Assembly (NCBI RefSeq): GCF_052103615.1 | Contig: NZ_JBQEKA010000002.1 | Span: forward strand, 62,001 to 126,000 | Length of the DNA stretch: 64,000 bases | Direction: 5' to 3' | DNA from: Kerstersia sp052103615 | GTDB taxonomy: Bacteria; Pseudomonadota; Gammaproteobacteria; Burkholderiales; Burkholderiaceae_B | Part shown: positions 44,312 through 52,845 of the stretch, piece after piece | Layout: each line of letters opens with the position of its first letter | Numbering within the stretch: the first letter of the stretch is position 1 | The notes under the pieces: model-generated | What the model saw: the letters and a program-made list of their open reading frames with translations, nothing else | The model's database searches: none | What the model was told of the DNA's origin: nothing | Program-made: the position numbers and the translations under genes

Positions 44312-45238
44312 TTATTTTGCCTCCCGGCGGGTGATGCGCGATATCAGGGAAATCAGGCCTTTGGGCATGAACAGAATGACCAGCGCCAGCATGAGGCCAT
44401 AGACCAGCACGTTGTATTCGCCGAACTCCTGCGCATACTCCTCCATGATGGTGAGCGAGAAGGCGCCCAGCAGCGCGCCAGGCAGGCTGCCGATTCCGCC
44501 GACGAAAGCCATGATGAGGAACAGGATGGAAACATTGGTGCTTAGCCGGTCCGGGTCGATGAAGCCGTCGTAATGCGCCAGCAGCGTGCCGGCAAAGGCG
44601 GCGAACAGGACGCTGATGGTGAAAGACAGCACCTTGTAGCGGAAGACCGGAATGCCCAACGATTGCGCGGCCAGCTCGTTATTGGCGATAGCCTGCAAAG
44701 CGTCACCGGTGCGGGAGGCCACCACGCGTTGCAGAATCAGCAGGCCCAGGGCCATGATGATTAGCACGTAGTAGTAATAGCCCAGTCCGCCATCCAGTTC
44801 GAAACCCCAGAATTCAGGGGCGGGAATGGCGGTCAGCCCGGACGGGCCGCCGGTGATGGCAGCATTCTTGATCAGCGTCTGGATGATGACGGCGACAGCA
44901 ATACTGGCCAGCGCCAGGTAGTGGCCGCTGGTGCGCAGGACGATCATGCCCACCAGGGCGCCGACCAGTCCGGTCGCCGCCGTGGCGCCCAGCGCCGCCA
45001 GGATGTAGGGCATGCCAGCCTTGGCCAGGATGCCGGATATATAGGCCGCCAGGCCGAAGAAGGCGGCATGCCCCAGGGAAATCTGTCCGGTGCAGCCGAC
45101 GAACAGGGTCAGGCCCATGACAACAATGGCATAGGTGGCAGCGCGTATTGAGAGATGGGTAATGAAGGGATCGTTCAGCAGCGCGGGCACGCACAGCAGC
45201 AGGATGGCCGCGAAGGCGGCAAGGTATTTGCGATTCAT
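44312..45238 (-). CDS. LivM-type branched-chain amino acid-like permease
   Basis: 308 residues, ~8-10 membrane helices. LivM signature: YAIVVMGLTLFVGCTGQISLGHAAFFGLAAYISG, and GGIGSLPGALLGAF before the last helices. Partner of LivH in the membrane channel. Follows livH after 15 nt. Confidence 0.95.
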   Translation of the reverse strand: MNRKYLAAFAAILLLCVPALLNDPFITHLSIRAATYAIVVMGLTLFVGCTGQISLGHAAFFGLAAYISGILAKAGMPYILAALGATAATGLVGALVGMIVLRTSGHYLALASIAVAVIIQTLIKNAAITGGPSGLTAIPAPEFWGFELDGGLGYYYYVLIIMALGLLILQRVVASRTGDALQAIANNELAAQSLGIPVFRYKVLSFTISVLFAAFAGTLLAHYDGFIDPDRLSTNVSILFLIMAFVGGIGSLPGALLGAFSLTIMEEYAQEFGEYNVLVYGLMLALVILFMPKGLISLISRITRREAK

Positions 45239-45253
45239 GGCAGGCGACTCCGC

Positions 45254-46126
45254 TCAGACTTTTTTCACGACTTTCTTGCCCAGAATGCCGTTGGGCTTGA
45301 GCAGAATGATCAGCAGCAGGATCGAGAACGACACCATGTCCTTATAGGCGGAGCTGAGCGCCAGGGTGCCGAACTGTTCGATGATGCCCAGGGCGTAGCC
45401 GCCGAAGACCGCGCCGGATACCAGCCCCAGGCCGCCCAGCAGCGCTGCGGTAAAGCCTTTGAGCATGATGAGGTTGCCCATGTCGAAGCTGAGGACGGCA
45501 ATGGGCGCATAAACCGTGCCTGCCACGGTGCCCAGCAGGGCGCTGAGCGCATAGGTGAAGCAATTGATGCGGGAGACGTTGATCCCCATCATGCGGGCTG
45601 TCGTTTTATCCTGAGCCACAGCGCGCGCGGAAAGGCCGATTTTGGTTTTTGTGAAGAGCCAGTAGAGGGCGGCCATCATGATCAGGCTGACGGCAATAAT
45701 GATCAGGTATTGCATGCCGATCTGCACGCCGGCGAGTTCTATCACCCGGTCGCTGAACGGGGGGAAGCGATAGGCCGAGGAACCGAAAATCAGTTGGGCG
45801 GCGCTGCGCAGCAGGATGAAGAGTGCGACCGTCATCATGAACAGGGTCAGCGGGCTGGCGCTTTCGATGCGCCGCAGGAAAACGCGCTCCAGCGCCGCGC
45901 CCAGCGCCAATGAGGCAATCATGGCGCAAGGCAAGGCCAGCCAGATGGGTAAGCCGATATCCACATGGAAGACATAGCCCATGAAGGCGCCGGCCATGAA
46001 GAGTTCGCCCTGGGCGAAATTGATGAGATCCATGCCCCGGTAAACCAGGGTGATCCCCAGTGCGATGAGCGCATAGGTACTGCCTACGGATAATCCATAA
46101 AGCAGTTGTTGCAGAAACTCTGTCAT
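45254..46126 (-). CDS. LivH-type branched-chain amino acid-like permease
   Basis: 290 residues, ~8 membrane helices. LivH signature GLSVGSTYALIALGITLVYRGMDLINFAQGELFMAGAF and ALLGGLGLVSGAVFGGYALGIIE. First gene of the livHMGF-K-amidase operon, divergent from the LysR gene at 46282 with 155 nt between. Confidence 0.95.
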   Translation of the reverse strand: MTEFLQQLLYGLSVGSTYALIALGITLVYRGMDLINFAQGELFMAGAFMGYVFHVDIGLPIWLALPCAMIASLALGAALERVFLRRIESASPLTLFMMTVALFILLRSAAQLIFGSSAYRFPPFSDRVIELAGVQIGMQYLIIIAVSLIMMAALYWLFTKTKIGLSARAVAQDKTTARMMGINVSRINCFTYALSALLGTVAGTVYAPIAVLSFDMGNLIMLKGFTAALLGGLGLVSGAVFGGYALGIIEQFGTLALSSAYKDMVSFSILLLIILLKPNGILGKKVVKKV

Positions 46127-46253
46127 TCAGTTTGTCTCCGAAGGGAAAGCGAATCACGCCACGCAGGGAGGCGTTCGCCATGTTTTATGTTTTGTGGGGG
46201 CTAGCGTATCCAATGGTGGTATAAAAAAGAAGTGCTAAATTTTTTAGGTATTG

Positions 46254-46268
46254 ATGCATTTAATGCAT
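46254..46268. promoter_or_regulatory. Perfect LysR-type box (T-N11-A dyad)
   Basis: ATGCATT-T-AATGCAT is a perfect 7-1-7 inverted repeat containing T-GCATTTAATGC-A, 13 nt before the LysR start and 127 nt from livH. Well placed for autoregulation and control of the divergent liv/amidase operon. Confidence 0.6.
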
Positions 46269-46281
46269 ACCTGGGGGTGTC

Positions 46282-47208
46282 ATGGAGTTGCGTCATTTGC
46301 GTCATTTTGTGGTGACAGCGCAGCAGGAAAACATTGCGTCGGCTGCGCGTATCCTGTGCATGGTGCAGCCTGCGCTGACGCGGTCCATTCAGGCGCTGGA
46401 AGACAGCGTGGGCGTGAAGCTGTTTGTGCGGCATGCGCGGGGTGTGAAGCTCACGCCCGCCGGCCAGCAGTTCTATCAGGATGCGGCGCGTATTCTGCAG
46501 CAGGCCACCCAGGCCTGTAATAACGCGATTCAGGCCAGCGAGGGATTGCTGGGGAATTTACGTCTGGGCGTGAGCCCGCAGCACGTCTGGCTGCCCTTGA
46601 TACGCGGCATGCTGGCCAGTTTCCGGAATGACCACCCTCAGGTGGCGCTGGCGCTGAACATGCTGCAATCCGGCGGCCAGCTCGATGCCATTCGGCGCGG
46701 TGAGCTGGATGCCGGTTTTATGTTCATGCGGCCCAGGGAAGACACTTCGCTGTCAGGCTTGTTGATCCATGAGGAAAGCCTGGTGCTGGCCGTGCCGGAA
46801 AACTCCCGCTATGCGGCGGCGCCGCCCGCGCGTTTGCGCGAGCTATCGGATGAGCCGTATATCGGCACGCCCAAGGAATCGTCGCTGCACTTCAATGACT
46901 ATGTGGAAAATGAATACCGGCGCCTGAATTTCAAACCCAGGGTGGTGCAGATGGGGAATAACTTTCTGGTCATGCTCGGCTTGGTCGCTGCGGGAATGGG
47001 TATCGCCATCGTGCCGGGCGTCAGCCGGGTCATGCACCCTAACGGCATCGTGTTTCATAAAGTCCCGGATCTGGATACCCAGCTTGATCTGGAACTGGTC
47101 TGGCGCACCGACGACGACTCGCCGGTGCTGGCGCGCTTTCTGGATGTTGCGTATGCCGCTGATCGTCCTGTACCGAATGGCCGCCAGGACGTGCCGCGCC
47201 ACGCTTAG
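46282..47208 (+). CDS. LysR-family transcriptional regulator
   Basis: 308 residues. HTH: MELRHLRHFVVTAQQENIASAARILCMVQPALTRSIQALEDSVGVKLFVRHARGVKLTPAG. Effector domain ~95-295. The CbbR/BenM-like order and T-N11-A dyad upstream suit control of the divergent liv-amidase operon. Its 3' end overlaps the convergent amiD-like gene by 4 nt. Confidence 0.94.
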   Translation: MELRHLRHFVVTAQQENIASAARILCMVQPALTRSIQALEDSVGVKLFVRHARGVKLTPAGQQFYQDAARILQQATQACNNAIQASEGLLGNLRLGVSPQHVWLPLIRGMLASFRNDHPQVALALNMLQSGGQLDAIRRGELDAGFMFMRPREDTSLSGLLIHEESLVLAVPENSRYAAAPPARLRELSDEPYIGTPKESSLHFNDYVENEYRRLNFKPRVVQMGNNFLVMLGLVAAGMGIAIVPGVSRVMHPNGIVFHKVPDLDTQLDLELVWRTDDDSPVLARFLDVAYAADRPVPNGRQDVPRHA

Positions 47209-48053
47209 CGCAAAGCCTGCAAGATCGCCGCTGTTTCCGCATCCGGCAGGCCGTCGCTGCGTTCGGGGCGGTAGTGCATCTGGAACGCGGCGAGTGTTTT
47301 GATGGTGGGTTCGTCGAATTTTCCGGTATGTTCGATGCCGTAGCCGACGCGGGCCAGGTTTTCCTGGAACCAGGCGGCATCAGGCAGCCCTTTTTCCTCG
47401 AAAATGCGGCGGAAGTCGGCAGCCAGGGCTTCGTTGTACCACCGGCCCAGGCCTGCCTGGGCCAGGCGTTTCCAGGGGAAGAGCGGCCCCGGGTCCTGTT
47501 TGCGGGTCGGGGCGATATCGCTATGGGCCACAATATTTCTCGGCTCCACGCCATGGCGTTTGGCGATATCACGGACCAGCGCAATCACGGCCTCGACCTG
47601 GGTTTCGGTGAAGGGGTAAGGCCAGGCGCGGCCGCCGCGTCCGTCATCCACCCAGCCCGGGTTGACGATCTCAATGCCGATGGAACTGCCATTGAGCCAG
47701 GTATAGCCATACCAGCTGCTGGCGCCCGCATGCCAGGCGGCGCGGTTTTCATCGACCAGGGCATAGACCTTGCCTGGTGTTTCGTCGCTGACCAGATAGT
47801 GGCTGCTGACGGCGCCCTGGCTCAGCAGGTGCAGCGAGCGGGCGCGGTCGGCAGCGGTGTAGTGCAGCACAATGAAGCGTGCGCGGCTGCTGTGGCTGAT
47901 TGAGCGCTGGCTATCGTCCAGGGTATAGGGCGCAGAGGGCGGCGTGGCGCAGCCAGCCAGGGCCAGCAGGCCCAGCAGCAGCGCGGCGGCGCCAGGACGG
48001 CGCAGTTTGCGGTGCCAGGAGGCTACGGCAGACGGGGCGGGGCCAGGCATCAT
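47205..48053 (-). CDS. amiD: Lipoprotein N-acetylmuramoyl-L-alanine amidase, AmiD-like
   Basis: 282 residues. Signal with lipobox LAGC (Cys35). Amidase_2 (AmpD-type) domain ~45-205: FIVLHYTA (zinc His), GSSIGIEIVNPG, IVAHSDIAPTRKQDPGP (second His and Asp). A C-terminal peptidoglycan-binding helical domain (~215-280: YGIEHTGKFDEPTIKTLAAFQMHYRPE) follows. Cleaves the muramoyl-alanine bond in the periplasm, as does Escherichia coli AmiD. Two adjacent Met codons begin it (48053, 48050). Confidence 0.93.
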   Translation of the reverse strand: MMPGPAPSAVASWHRKLRRPGAAALLLGLLALAGCATPPSAPYTLDDSQRSISHSSRARFIVLHYTAADRARSLHLLSQGAVSSHYLVSDETPGKVYALVDENRAAWHAGASSWYGYTWLNGSSIGIEIVNPGWVDDGRGGRAWPYPFTETQVEAVIALVRDIAKRHGVEPRNIVAHSDIAPTRKQDPGPLFPWKRLAQAGLGRWYNEALAADFRRIFEEKGLPDAAWFQENLARVGYGIEHTGKFDEPTIKTLAAFQMHYRPERSDGLPDAETAAILQALR

Positions 48054-48059
48054 GGTGAT

Positions 48060-48785
48060 TTATTTTCCGTGGGCCAGGAAAAGAAACAGCGTCGGGTGCT
48101 TGCCGAGATCCGGCAGCGGCGTCTGGCGCCATTCTGTAATGGTTTTGGTGCAAACCCATTCATCGCTGGTTGTCAGCGCGCGGGCCAGACACAGCCGGGT
48201 ATCCGGGCGCAGCGCCTGCAGCAAGGCATCGACCATGGCGGCGTTGCGGTAGGGGGTTTCGATGAATAGCTGGGTCTGCGACAGCTGCGCGGAGTTGCGC
48301 TCCCATTGCTGCAAGGAGCGCGCGCGCGACGGCCCATCCTTGGGCGGATAGCCGTGAAAGACGAATTGCTGGCCATTCAGGCCGCTGGCCATCAGGCCCA
48401 GCAGCAAGGAAGACGGGCCCACCCAGGGACGTACCCGCATGCCCAGCTCGTGCGCGACGCGCGCGGCATTGGCGCCGGGGTCGGCCACGGCCGGGCAGCC
48501 GGCTTCAGAGACCAGCCCGATCTCGCCGCCAGCCTGAAATGGTTTAAGCCAGGCCGTGATCGCGGCCGCACTGGTGGAGGCGTCTATGGCATGGATGGTG
48601 ATATCGCGCAGCGGCTTTTCAGCGCCTACCAGTTTGAGGAAGGCGCGGGCGGTCTTGGCATTTTCGGCGATATAGGTGTCCAGCCGCGCTGCCAGCGCCC
48701 GGGTATCCTCGGGCAGCCAGGCGGACAGCGGCGCGTCATCGCCCAGGCCGACGGGGATCAGGTGCAGAGTGCCTTTGCCGCTCAT
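48060..48785 (-). CDS. SAM-dependent methyltransferase, RsmI-like (tetrapyrrole methylase fold)
   Basis: 241 residues. Related to RsmI (16S rRNA 2'-O-C1402 methyltransferase): LHLIPVGLGDDA, YIAENAKTARAFLK, GEIGLVSEAGCPAVADPGA and VGPSSLLLGLMASGLNGQ, FIETPYRNAAM. It is shorter than RsmI, which is ~285, and lacks the usual C-terminal extension, so it may be the paralogue seen in Betaproteobacteria, not RsmI itself. Overlaps maf by 4 nt; 6 nt before amiD. Confidence 0.88.
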   Translation of the reverse strand: MSGKGTLHLIPVGLGDDAPLSAWLPEDTRALAARLDTYIAENAKTARAFLKLVGAEKPLRDITIHAIDASTSAAAITAWLKPFQAGGEIGLVSEAGCPAVADPGANAARVAHELGMRVRPWVGPSSLLLGLMASGLNGQQFVFHGYPPKDGPSRARSLQQWERNSAQLSQTQLFIETPYRNAAMVDALLQALRPDTRLCLARALTTSDEWVCTKTITEWRQTPLPDLGKHPTLFLFLAHGK

Positions 48786-49399
48786 GCGCTTGTCCTTTGC
48801 GTGGCGGAGAGGCCGAAATGCCGCAGCATGCGGCTGAGTGAAATCAGCGGCAGGCCGATGATCGCTGTCGGGTCATCGCTGCGCATGCGTTCCATCAGTG
48901 TGATGCCCAGGCTTTCGGCCTTGGCGCTGCCGGCTGTGTCGTAAGGCTGGTCGGCCAGCAGATAGGCGGTGATTTCCGCGTCATCGAGTTCACGAAAATG
49001 GCACTCTGTGATGACGTCGTCATGCAGCACGGTTTGGCCATCCGTGACGGCCAGGGCGGAGTGAAAGGTCACGATCTGGCCGGAGAGGCGGCGTAACTGG
49101 ACCAAGGCGCTGTCAAAATCGCCAGGCTTGCCGATAGGCTCTTCACCCAGGGTCGCCACCTGATCCGAACCGATCACGATGCAGCCGGGCCGCTGTTGCG
49201 CCACAGTTCGGGCTTTGGCAATGGACAGACGCAGGGCCAATGCAGCCGGCAATTCGTCCGGTTGTGGCGTTTCGTCCACATCAGGCGAAAGCGTATCGAA
49301 AGGCAGGGCAAGCCGCTCCAGCATGGCGCGGCGGTAGCGCGAAGAGGAGGCCAGGACCAGCGTGGGCTGGGCGGAATGAACGGGGGCGTTGGAAGGCAT
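48782..49399 (-). CDS. Maf family nucleotide pyrophosphatase (YceF-like)
   Basis: 205 residues. LVLASSSRYRRAMLERL opening, DVDETP, GSDQVATLGEEPIGKPGD and DTAGSAKAESLG hold the catalytic acid groups and Lys. YceF-type Maf proteins hydrolyse non-canonical nucleotides such as m7GTP. Start ATG 49399; TTG 49405 is an alternative. Next to yceD across the scaffold gap, as in Escherichia coli where yceF-yceD-rpmF are adjacent and divergent. Confidence 0.93.
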   Translation of the reverse strand: MPSNAPVHSAQPTLVLASSSRYRRAMLERLALPFDTLSPDVDETPQPDELPAALALRLSIAKARTVAQQRPGCIVIGSDQVATLGEEPIGKPGDFDSALVQLRRLSGQIVTFHSALAVTDGQTVLHDDVITECHFRELDDAEITAYLLADQPYDTAGSAKAESLGITLMERMRSDDPTAIIGLPLISLSRMLRHFGLSATQRTSA

Positions 49400-49413
49400 A
49401 AGCAAGTCTGGAA

Positions 49414-49443
49414 TTGACGGTCAATCGGCAATCACGGTATTAT
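49414..49443 (+). promoter_or_regulatory. Candidate promoter for yceD-rpmF-plsX operon
   Basis: TTGACG (49414-49419), an 18-nt spacer, TATTAT (49438-49443), pointing towards yceD. It precedes the scaffold gap, so its distance to yceD is not known. Confidence 0.5.
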
Positions 49444-49497
49444 CGCCCGTTTCGCTATGTTTTGTTCCGCCGCCGCACGCCTACGGGCGGGCTGCCT

Positions 49498-49597
49498 NNN
49501 NNNNNNNNNNNNNNNNNNNNNNNNNNNNNNNNNNNNNNNNNNNNNNNNNNNNNNNNNNNNNNNNNNNNNNNNNNNNNNNNNNNNNNNNNNNNNNNNN
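49498..49597. other. Scaffold gap (100 N)
   Basis: Exactly 100 unknown bases; a length conventionally used for gaps of unknown size. Confidence 1.
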
Positions 49598-49704
49598 AGT
49601 TGATACCGCAGCGGCGGTGCCGCAGGGTTTGATACAGTTGTGCTGTGTCCCCTCGCTGGCGGATGGACGCGTTGTCGTGCGTGCCCGGCGGTTGCTGGCG
49701 TGCC

Positions 49705-49751
49705 TGCCGTATGTGCCATATGTGCGGTATGTGTGCGGTATGCGCGGCATG
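49705..49751 (+). repeat. Imperfect tandem repeat, 9-11 bp unit x5
   Basis: Contiguous units TGCCGTATG, TGCCATATG, TGCGGTATG, TGTGCGGTATG, CGCGGCATG. Located 108 nt right of the gap; repeat length variation may be why assembly broke here. Confidence 0.85.
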
Positions 49752-49893
49752 TTCCGCTGACCAGGCGGGCGGCGCGAGGCGCAAGACGGACGAAATGCAG
49801 CTGCAGGTTTAGGTTAATGGGCAATAGAGGCAATCACGCCCGGGACATCCGGTATGGGGTTCGGGGCAGGATTCGGAATTCGAGGGGCTGGGC

Positions 49894-50436
49894 ATGAGTA
49901 CTGTCGTCGATATTTTCGAATTCGTGCGTGCCCGCCGCCAGGCCGGTGGCGAGTTGCCCGCTGCGCGTTTTACGCGCATGGTGTCGGATCTTCCGGCGCA
50001 GCCCCAGGGTGAGGCAGGTTTGGTGCATTGGCAGGCGGAAGGCGTGCCGGGCCCCTTGCACGGCGAATCGCTGTTGCGCTTGCGCATCCAGGCCCAGCCT
50101 GTCGTGATTTGCCAGCGTTGCCTGGCGCCGTTTGCCTGGCCGGTGGATGTTGATACGCTGTTGCAGCCTGTCACCACCGAAGCCGAGCGGGGGGCGGATG
50201 CCGATCAGGAAGACGCCGGCAGCGAGAATATGGATGATGGGCCCGAGCAGATTCTGGGTTCGTCGCGCTTCGATCTGCTGGCGCAGGTCGAGGATGAGTT
50301 GATTTTGAGTATTCCCTACGCGCCGCGGCATGAAGTCTGCCCGGAAGCGTCGGCGGCGGGTGCCGGGGATGAGCAGGATGCGCCCGCAGCAAAGCGGCCA
50401 TCGCCTTTCGCGGTGCTGGCAAAGCTGAAAAAGTAA
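49894..50436 (+). CDS. yceD: YceD / DUF177 family 23S rRNA accumulation protein
   Basis: 180 residues. Conserved CQRCLAPF in the middle and ending with PFAVLAKLKK. In Escherichia coli yceD is needed for normal 23S rRNA levels and lies directly before rpmF, as here (87 nt). An acidic stretch (~100-120) is Asp/Glu-rich. Cytosolic. Confidence 0.93.
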   Translation: MSTVVDIFEFVRARRQAGGELPAARFTRMVSDLPAQPQGEAGLVHWQAEGVPGPLHGESLLRLRIQAQPVVICQRCLAPFAWPVDVDTLLQPVTTEAERGADADQEDAGSENMDDGPEQILGSSRFDLLAQVEDELILSIPYAPRHEVCPEASAAGAGDEQDAPAAKRPSPFAVLAKLKK

Positions 50437-50523
50437 AGTGCCCTTGCCGGGGGTCCGGCGAGGGGTTAGCGGTTAATCAGGCCGGCTTGTCGTACAATCC
50501 GTTCCGTTTTCCAGGAGTCCATC

Positions 50524-50706
50524 ATGGCTGTTCAACAAAACAAAAAGAGTCCGTCCAAGCGCAACATGCACCGTTCGCATGATTTCCTTACGAATCCGCC
50601 GACGGCGATCGAGCCCAACACGGGCGAAATCCACCTGCGTCACCACATCAGCCCGAATGGCGTGTATCGTGGCCGCAAGGTGCTGAAGACCAAGAACGAC
50701 GAGTAA
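50524..50706 (+). CDS. rpmF: 50S ribosomal protein L32
   Basis: 60 residues, MAVQQNKKSPSKRNMHRSHD then the conserved TGEIHLRHHISPNGVYRGRKV. No cysteines: the zinc-free version of L32. AGGAG upstream. Start of the ribosomal protein/lipid synthesis operon with plsX. Confidence 0.99.
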   Translation: MAVQQNKKSPSKRNMHRSHDFLTNPPTAIEPNTGEIHLRHHISPNGVYRGRKVLKTKNDE

Positions 50707-50737
50707 TTCGACGATTCGCGGTCTGATGCAGAAACAT

Positions 50738-50758
50738 GCCCGGCGATGCTCGCCGGGC
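50738..50758. other. Perfect hairpin between rpmF and plsX
   Basis: GCCCGGCGA / TCGCCGGGC with TGC loop (9 bp). No T-run. May tune relative expression of rpmF and plsX. Confidence 0.55.
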
Positions 50759-50781
50759 TGTCGAACAAATAGCTGGCGATT

Positions 50782-51825
50782 GTGATACGCATCGCGATAG
50801 ATTGCATGGGCGGCGATTTCGGCCTGCCCGTCACGGTACCGTCTGCGCTGGATTTTGCCAGCAGGTTCGCTGATGTCCATTTGCTGCTGGTCGGTCAGCC
50901 CGACGCCGTATCGTCCGCATTGGCGGCCGATGCGCGTTCGCGCGCGCTCGCCGGCCGGGTGGAAGTCGTGCCTGCGACAGAAGTCGTGGCGATGGACGAT
51001 TCCGTCGAAGTGGCCTTGCGCCGCAAGAAAGATTCCTCCATGCGCGTGGCGGCCCAGGCCGTCAAGGACGGGCGGGCGGATGCCTGCGTGTCCGCGGGCA
51101 ATACCGGCGCCTGGATGGCGATCACGCGCTATGTGCTGAAGACACTGGATGGTATTGACCGTCCGGCGATTGCGACGTCCATTCCCAATCAGTTGGGCAG
51201 GGCGACGATCATGCTCGACCTGGGCGCTAATGTCGATTGCTCGGCAGACCACCTGCTGCAATTCGGCATCATGGGGTCTGCGCTGGCGCAGGGGCGGGAT
51301 GCCTCGGCGCGTCCCAGCGTAGGCCTGCTGAATATCGGCGAAGAAATCATCAAGGGCAACGATGTCGTCAAGCATGCCGCCGTGCTGCTGCGTGACAGCC
51401 CTTTGAATTTCTACGGCAATGTTGAAGGCAATGACATCTTCAAGGGCACGGTTGATGTCGTGGTCTGCGATGGCTTTGTCGGCAATGCCGTGCTCAAGGC
51501 CATGGAAGGCATCGCCAAGATGCTGGGCAGCATGATCCGCGAGGAATTCCAGCGCAACGCGTATTCCATGATGTCGGGTCTGATCGCCAAGCCGGTGCTT
51601 AATCGTTTCAAAGACAGGGTGGATCATCGCCACTACAACGGCGCAGCCTTGCTGGGCCTGCGTGGCGTGGTTATCAAAAGCCATGGCTCGGCGGATAGCT
51701 ATGCCTTTGGCTTTGCCCTGCAGCGCGCGCGCGACGCGGTCGCCAAAGGCGTGCTGGAGCGGACTGCTTCTTATATTGCGCAGATGACGCAACAGGGTGG
51801 CGAGTCCCTGGAAACGCCTAATTAA
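50782..51825 (+). CDS. plsX: Phosphate acyltransferase PlsX
   Basis: 347 residues from GTG 50782. Makes acyl-phosphate from acyl-ACP for phospholipid synthesis. IAIDCMGGDFG, SAGNTGAWM, LDLGANVDC, LLNIGEEIIKGND and CDGFVGNAVLK are conserved. Order plsX-fabH-fabD-fabG-acpP-fabF is the standard proteobacterial cluster. fabH starts 10 nt after its stop. Confidence 0.98.
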   Translation: MIRIAIDCMGGDFGLPVTVPSALDFASRFADVHLLLVGQPDAVSSALAADARSRALAGRVEVVPATEVVAMDDSVEVALRRKKDSSMRVAAQAVKDGRADACVSAGNTGAWMAITRYVLKTLDGIDRPAIATSIPNQLGRATIMLDLGANVDCSADHLLQFGIMGSALAQGRDASARPSVGLLNIGEEIIKGNDVVKHAAVLLRDSPLNFYGNVEGNDIFKGTVDVVVCDGFVGNAVLKAMEGIAKMLGSMIREEFQRNAYSMMSGLIAKPVLNRFKDRVDHRHYNGAALLGLRGVVIKSHGSADSYAFGFALQRARDAVAKGVLERTASYIAQMTQQGGESLETPN

Positions 51826-51835
51826 TGGAAAAGCT

Positions 51836-52810
51836 ATGCAATATGCCGTGATCGCCGGAACGGGCAGTTTCCTGCCCCCGCGCAGTGTTTCCAACGATGA
51901 GCTGGCGGCCGACCTGGCTGCCCGCGGCGTGGAAACCTCCGATGAGTGGATCGTGACGCGAACGGGGATCCGGCAGCGTCATCTGGCCGAGCGTGGTGTG
52001 CGCACCAGCGAGCTGGCGACCCATGCGGCATTTGCCGCGCTGAAAAATGCCGGCGCCAAGGCTGAAGAAGTAGATCTCATTATCCTGGCGACTTCGACGC
52101 CGGATTTCGTCTTTCCCAGCACTGCCTGTCTGGTTCAAGCCAACATAGGCGCGGCCAATGCTGCCGCCTTCGATGTGCAGGCGGTCTGCAGCGGCTTTGT
52201 TTATGCCATGACGACAGCGGATGCCTATATCCGTGCGGGTCGGGCGCGCTGCGCGCTGGTCATCGGCGCCGAAGTGTTTTCCAGCATCCTGGATTGGAGC
52301 GACCGCGGCACCTGCGTGTTGTTCGGGGATGGAGCGGGCGCTGTCGTATTGCGCGCGGCTGATCAGCCGGGCATTCTGGCTGCCCACCTGCAGGCGGACG
52401 GAACCCAGAGCAAAATCCTGTGCGCGGCCGGCAATGTCGCTTACGGCGAAGTGTTTGGCGACCCTTTCCTGCGCATGGACGGGCAGGCCGTGTTCAAACA
52501 GGCGGTGACGGTGCTGGATCGTTCCGCGCGCAATGTGTGCGAACAGGCTGGCCTGAGCCTCGATGATATCGACTGGATGGTGCCGCATCAGGCTAATGTC
52601 CGCATTCTGGCTATGCTGGCGCGCAAATTGGGCGTGCCGCAGGACAAGGTAATCGTTACCTTGGACCAGCATGCCAATACTTCTGCTGCCAGCGTTCCGT
52701 TGGCCCTGGATACCGCGCGGCGCGATGGCCGCATCCAATCCGGGCAGCACGTGCTGCTGCAGGGTGTGGGCGGCGGTTTCACCTGGGGCTCGGTGCTGGT
52801 GCGCATGTAA
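51836..52810 (+). CDS. fabH: Beta-ketoacyl-ACP synthase III
   Basis: 324 residues. Condenses acetyl-CoA with malonyl-ACP. Triad: Cys118 (QAVCSGF), His251 (VPHQANVRI), Asn281 (DQHANTSAASVP). RTGIRQRHL and GDGAGAVVL also fit. ATG 51836 is preceded by GGAAAAG; an in-frame upstream start inside plsX is unlikely. Confidence 0.98.
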   Translation: MQYAVIAGTGSFLPPRSVSNDELAADLAARGVETSDEWIVTRTGIRQRHLAERGVRTSELATHAAFAALKNAGAKAEEVDLIILATSTPDFVFPSTACLVQANIGAANAAAFDVQAVCSGFVYAMTTADAYIRAGRARCALVIGAEVFSSILDWSDRGTCVLFGDGAGAVVLRAADQPGILAAHLQADGTQSKILCAAGNVAYGEVFGDPFLRMDGQAVFKQAVTVLDRSARNVCEQAGLSLDDIDWMVPHQANVRILAMLARKLGVPQDKVIVTLDQHANTSAASVPLALDTARRDGRIQSGQHVLLQGVGGGFTWGSVLVRM

Positions 52811-52845
52811 TTGCCCCCAGACTTCATCAAACAGGAGACGCATTG

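Larger units (their letters stand above)
49400..49893. other. maf/yceD divergent region containing assembly gap and repeat
   Basis: 494 nt between gene starts, of which 100 are Ns (49498-49597). Outside the gap there is a promoter-like pair, a 9-bp tandem repeat array, and no gene that I can support. Distance between flanks is unknown because the N count looks arbitrary. Confidence 0.7.

Noticed and set aside
49432..49897. Short frames that read through the N gap
   Set aside because: They include unknown bases, so the frame is meaningless; the right part is the tandem repeat.
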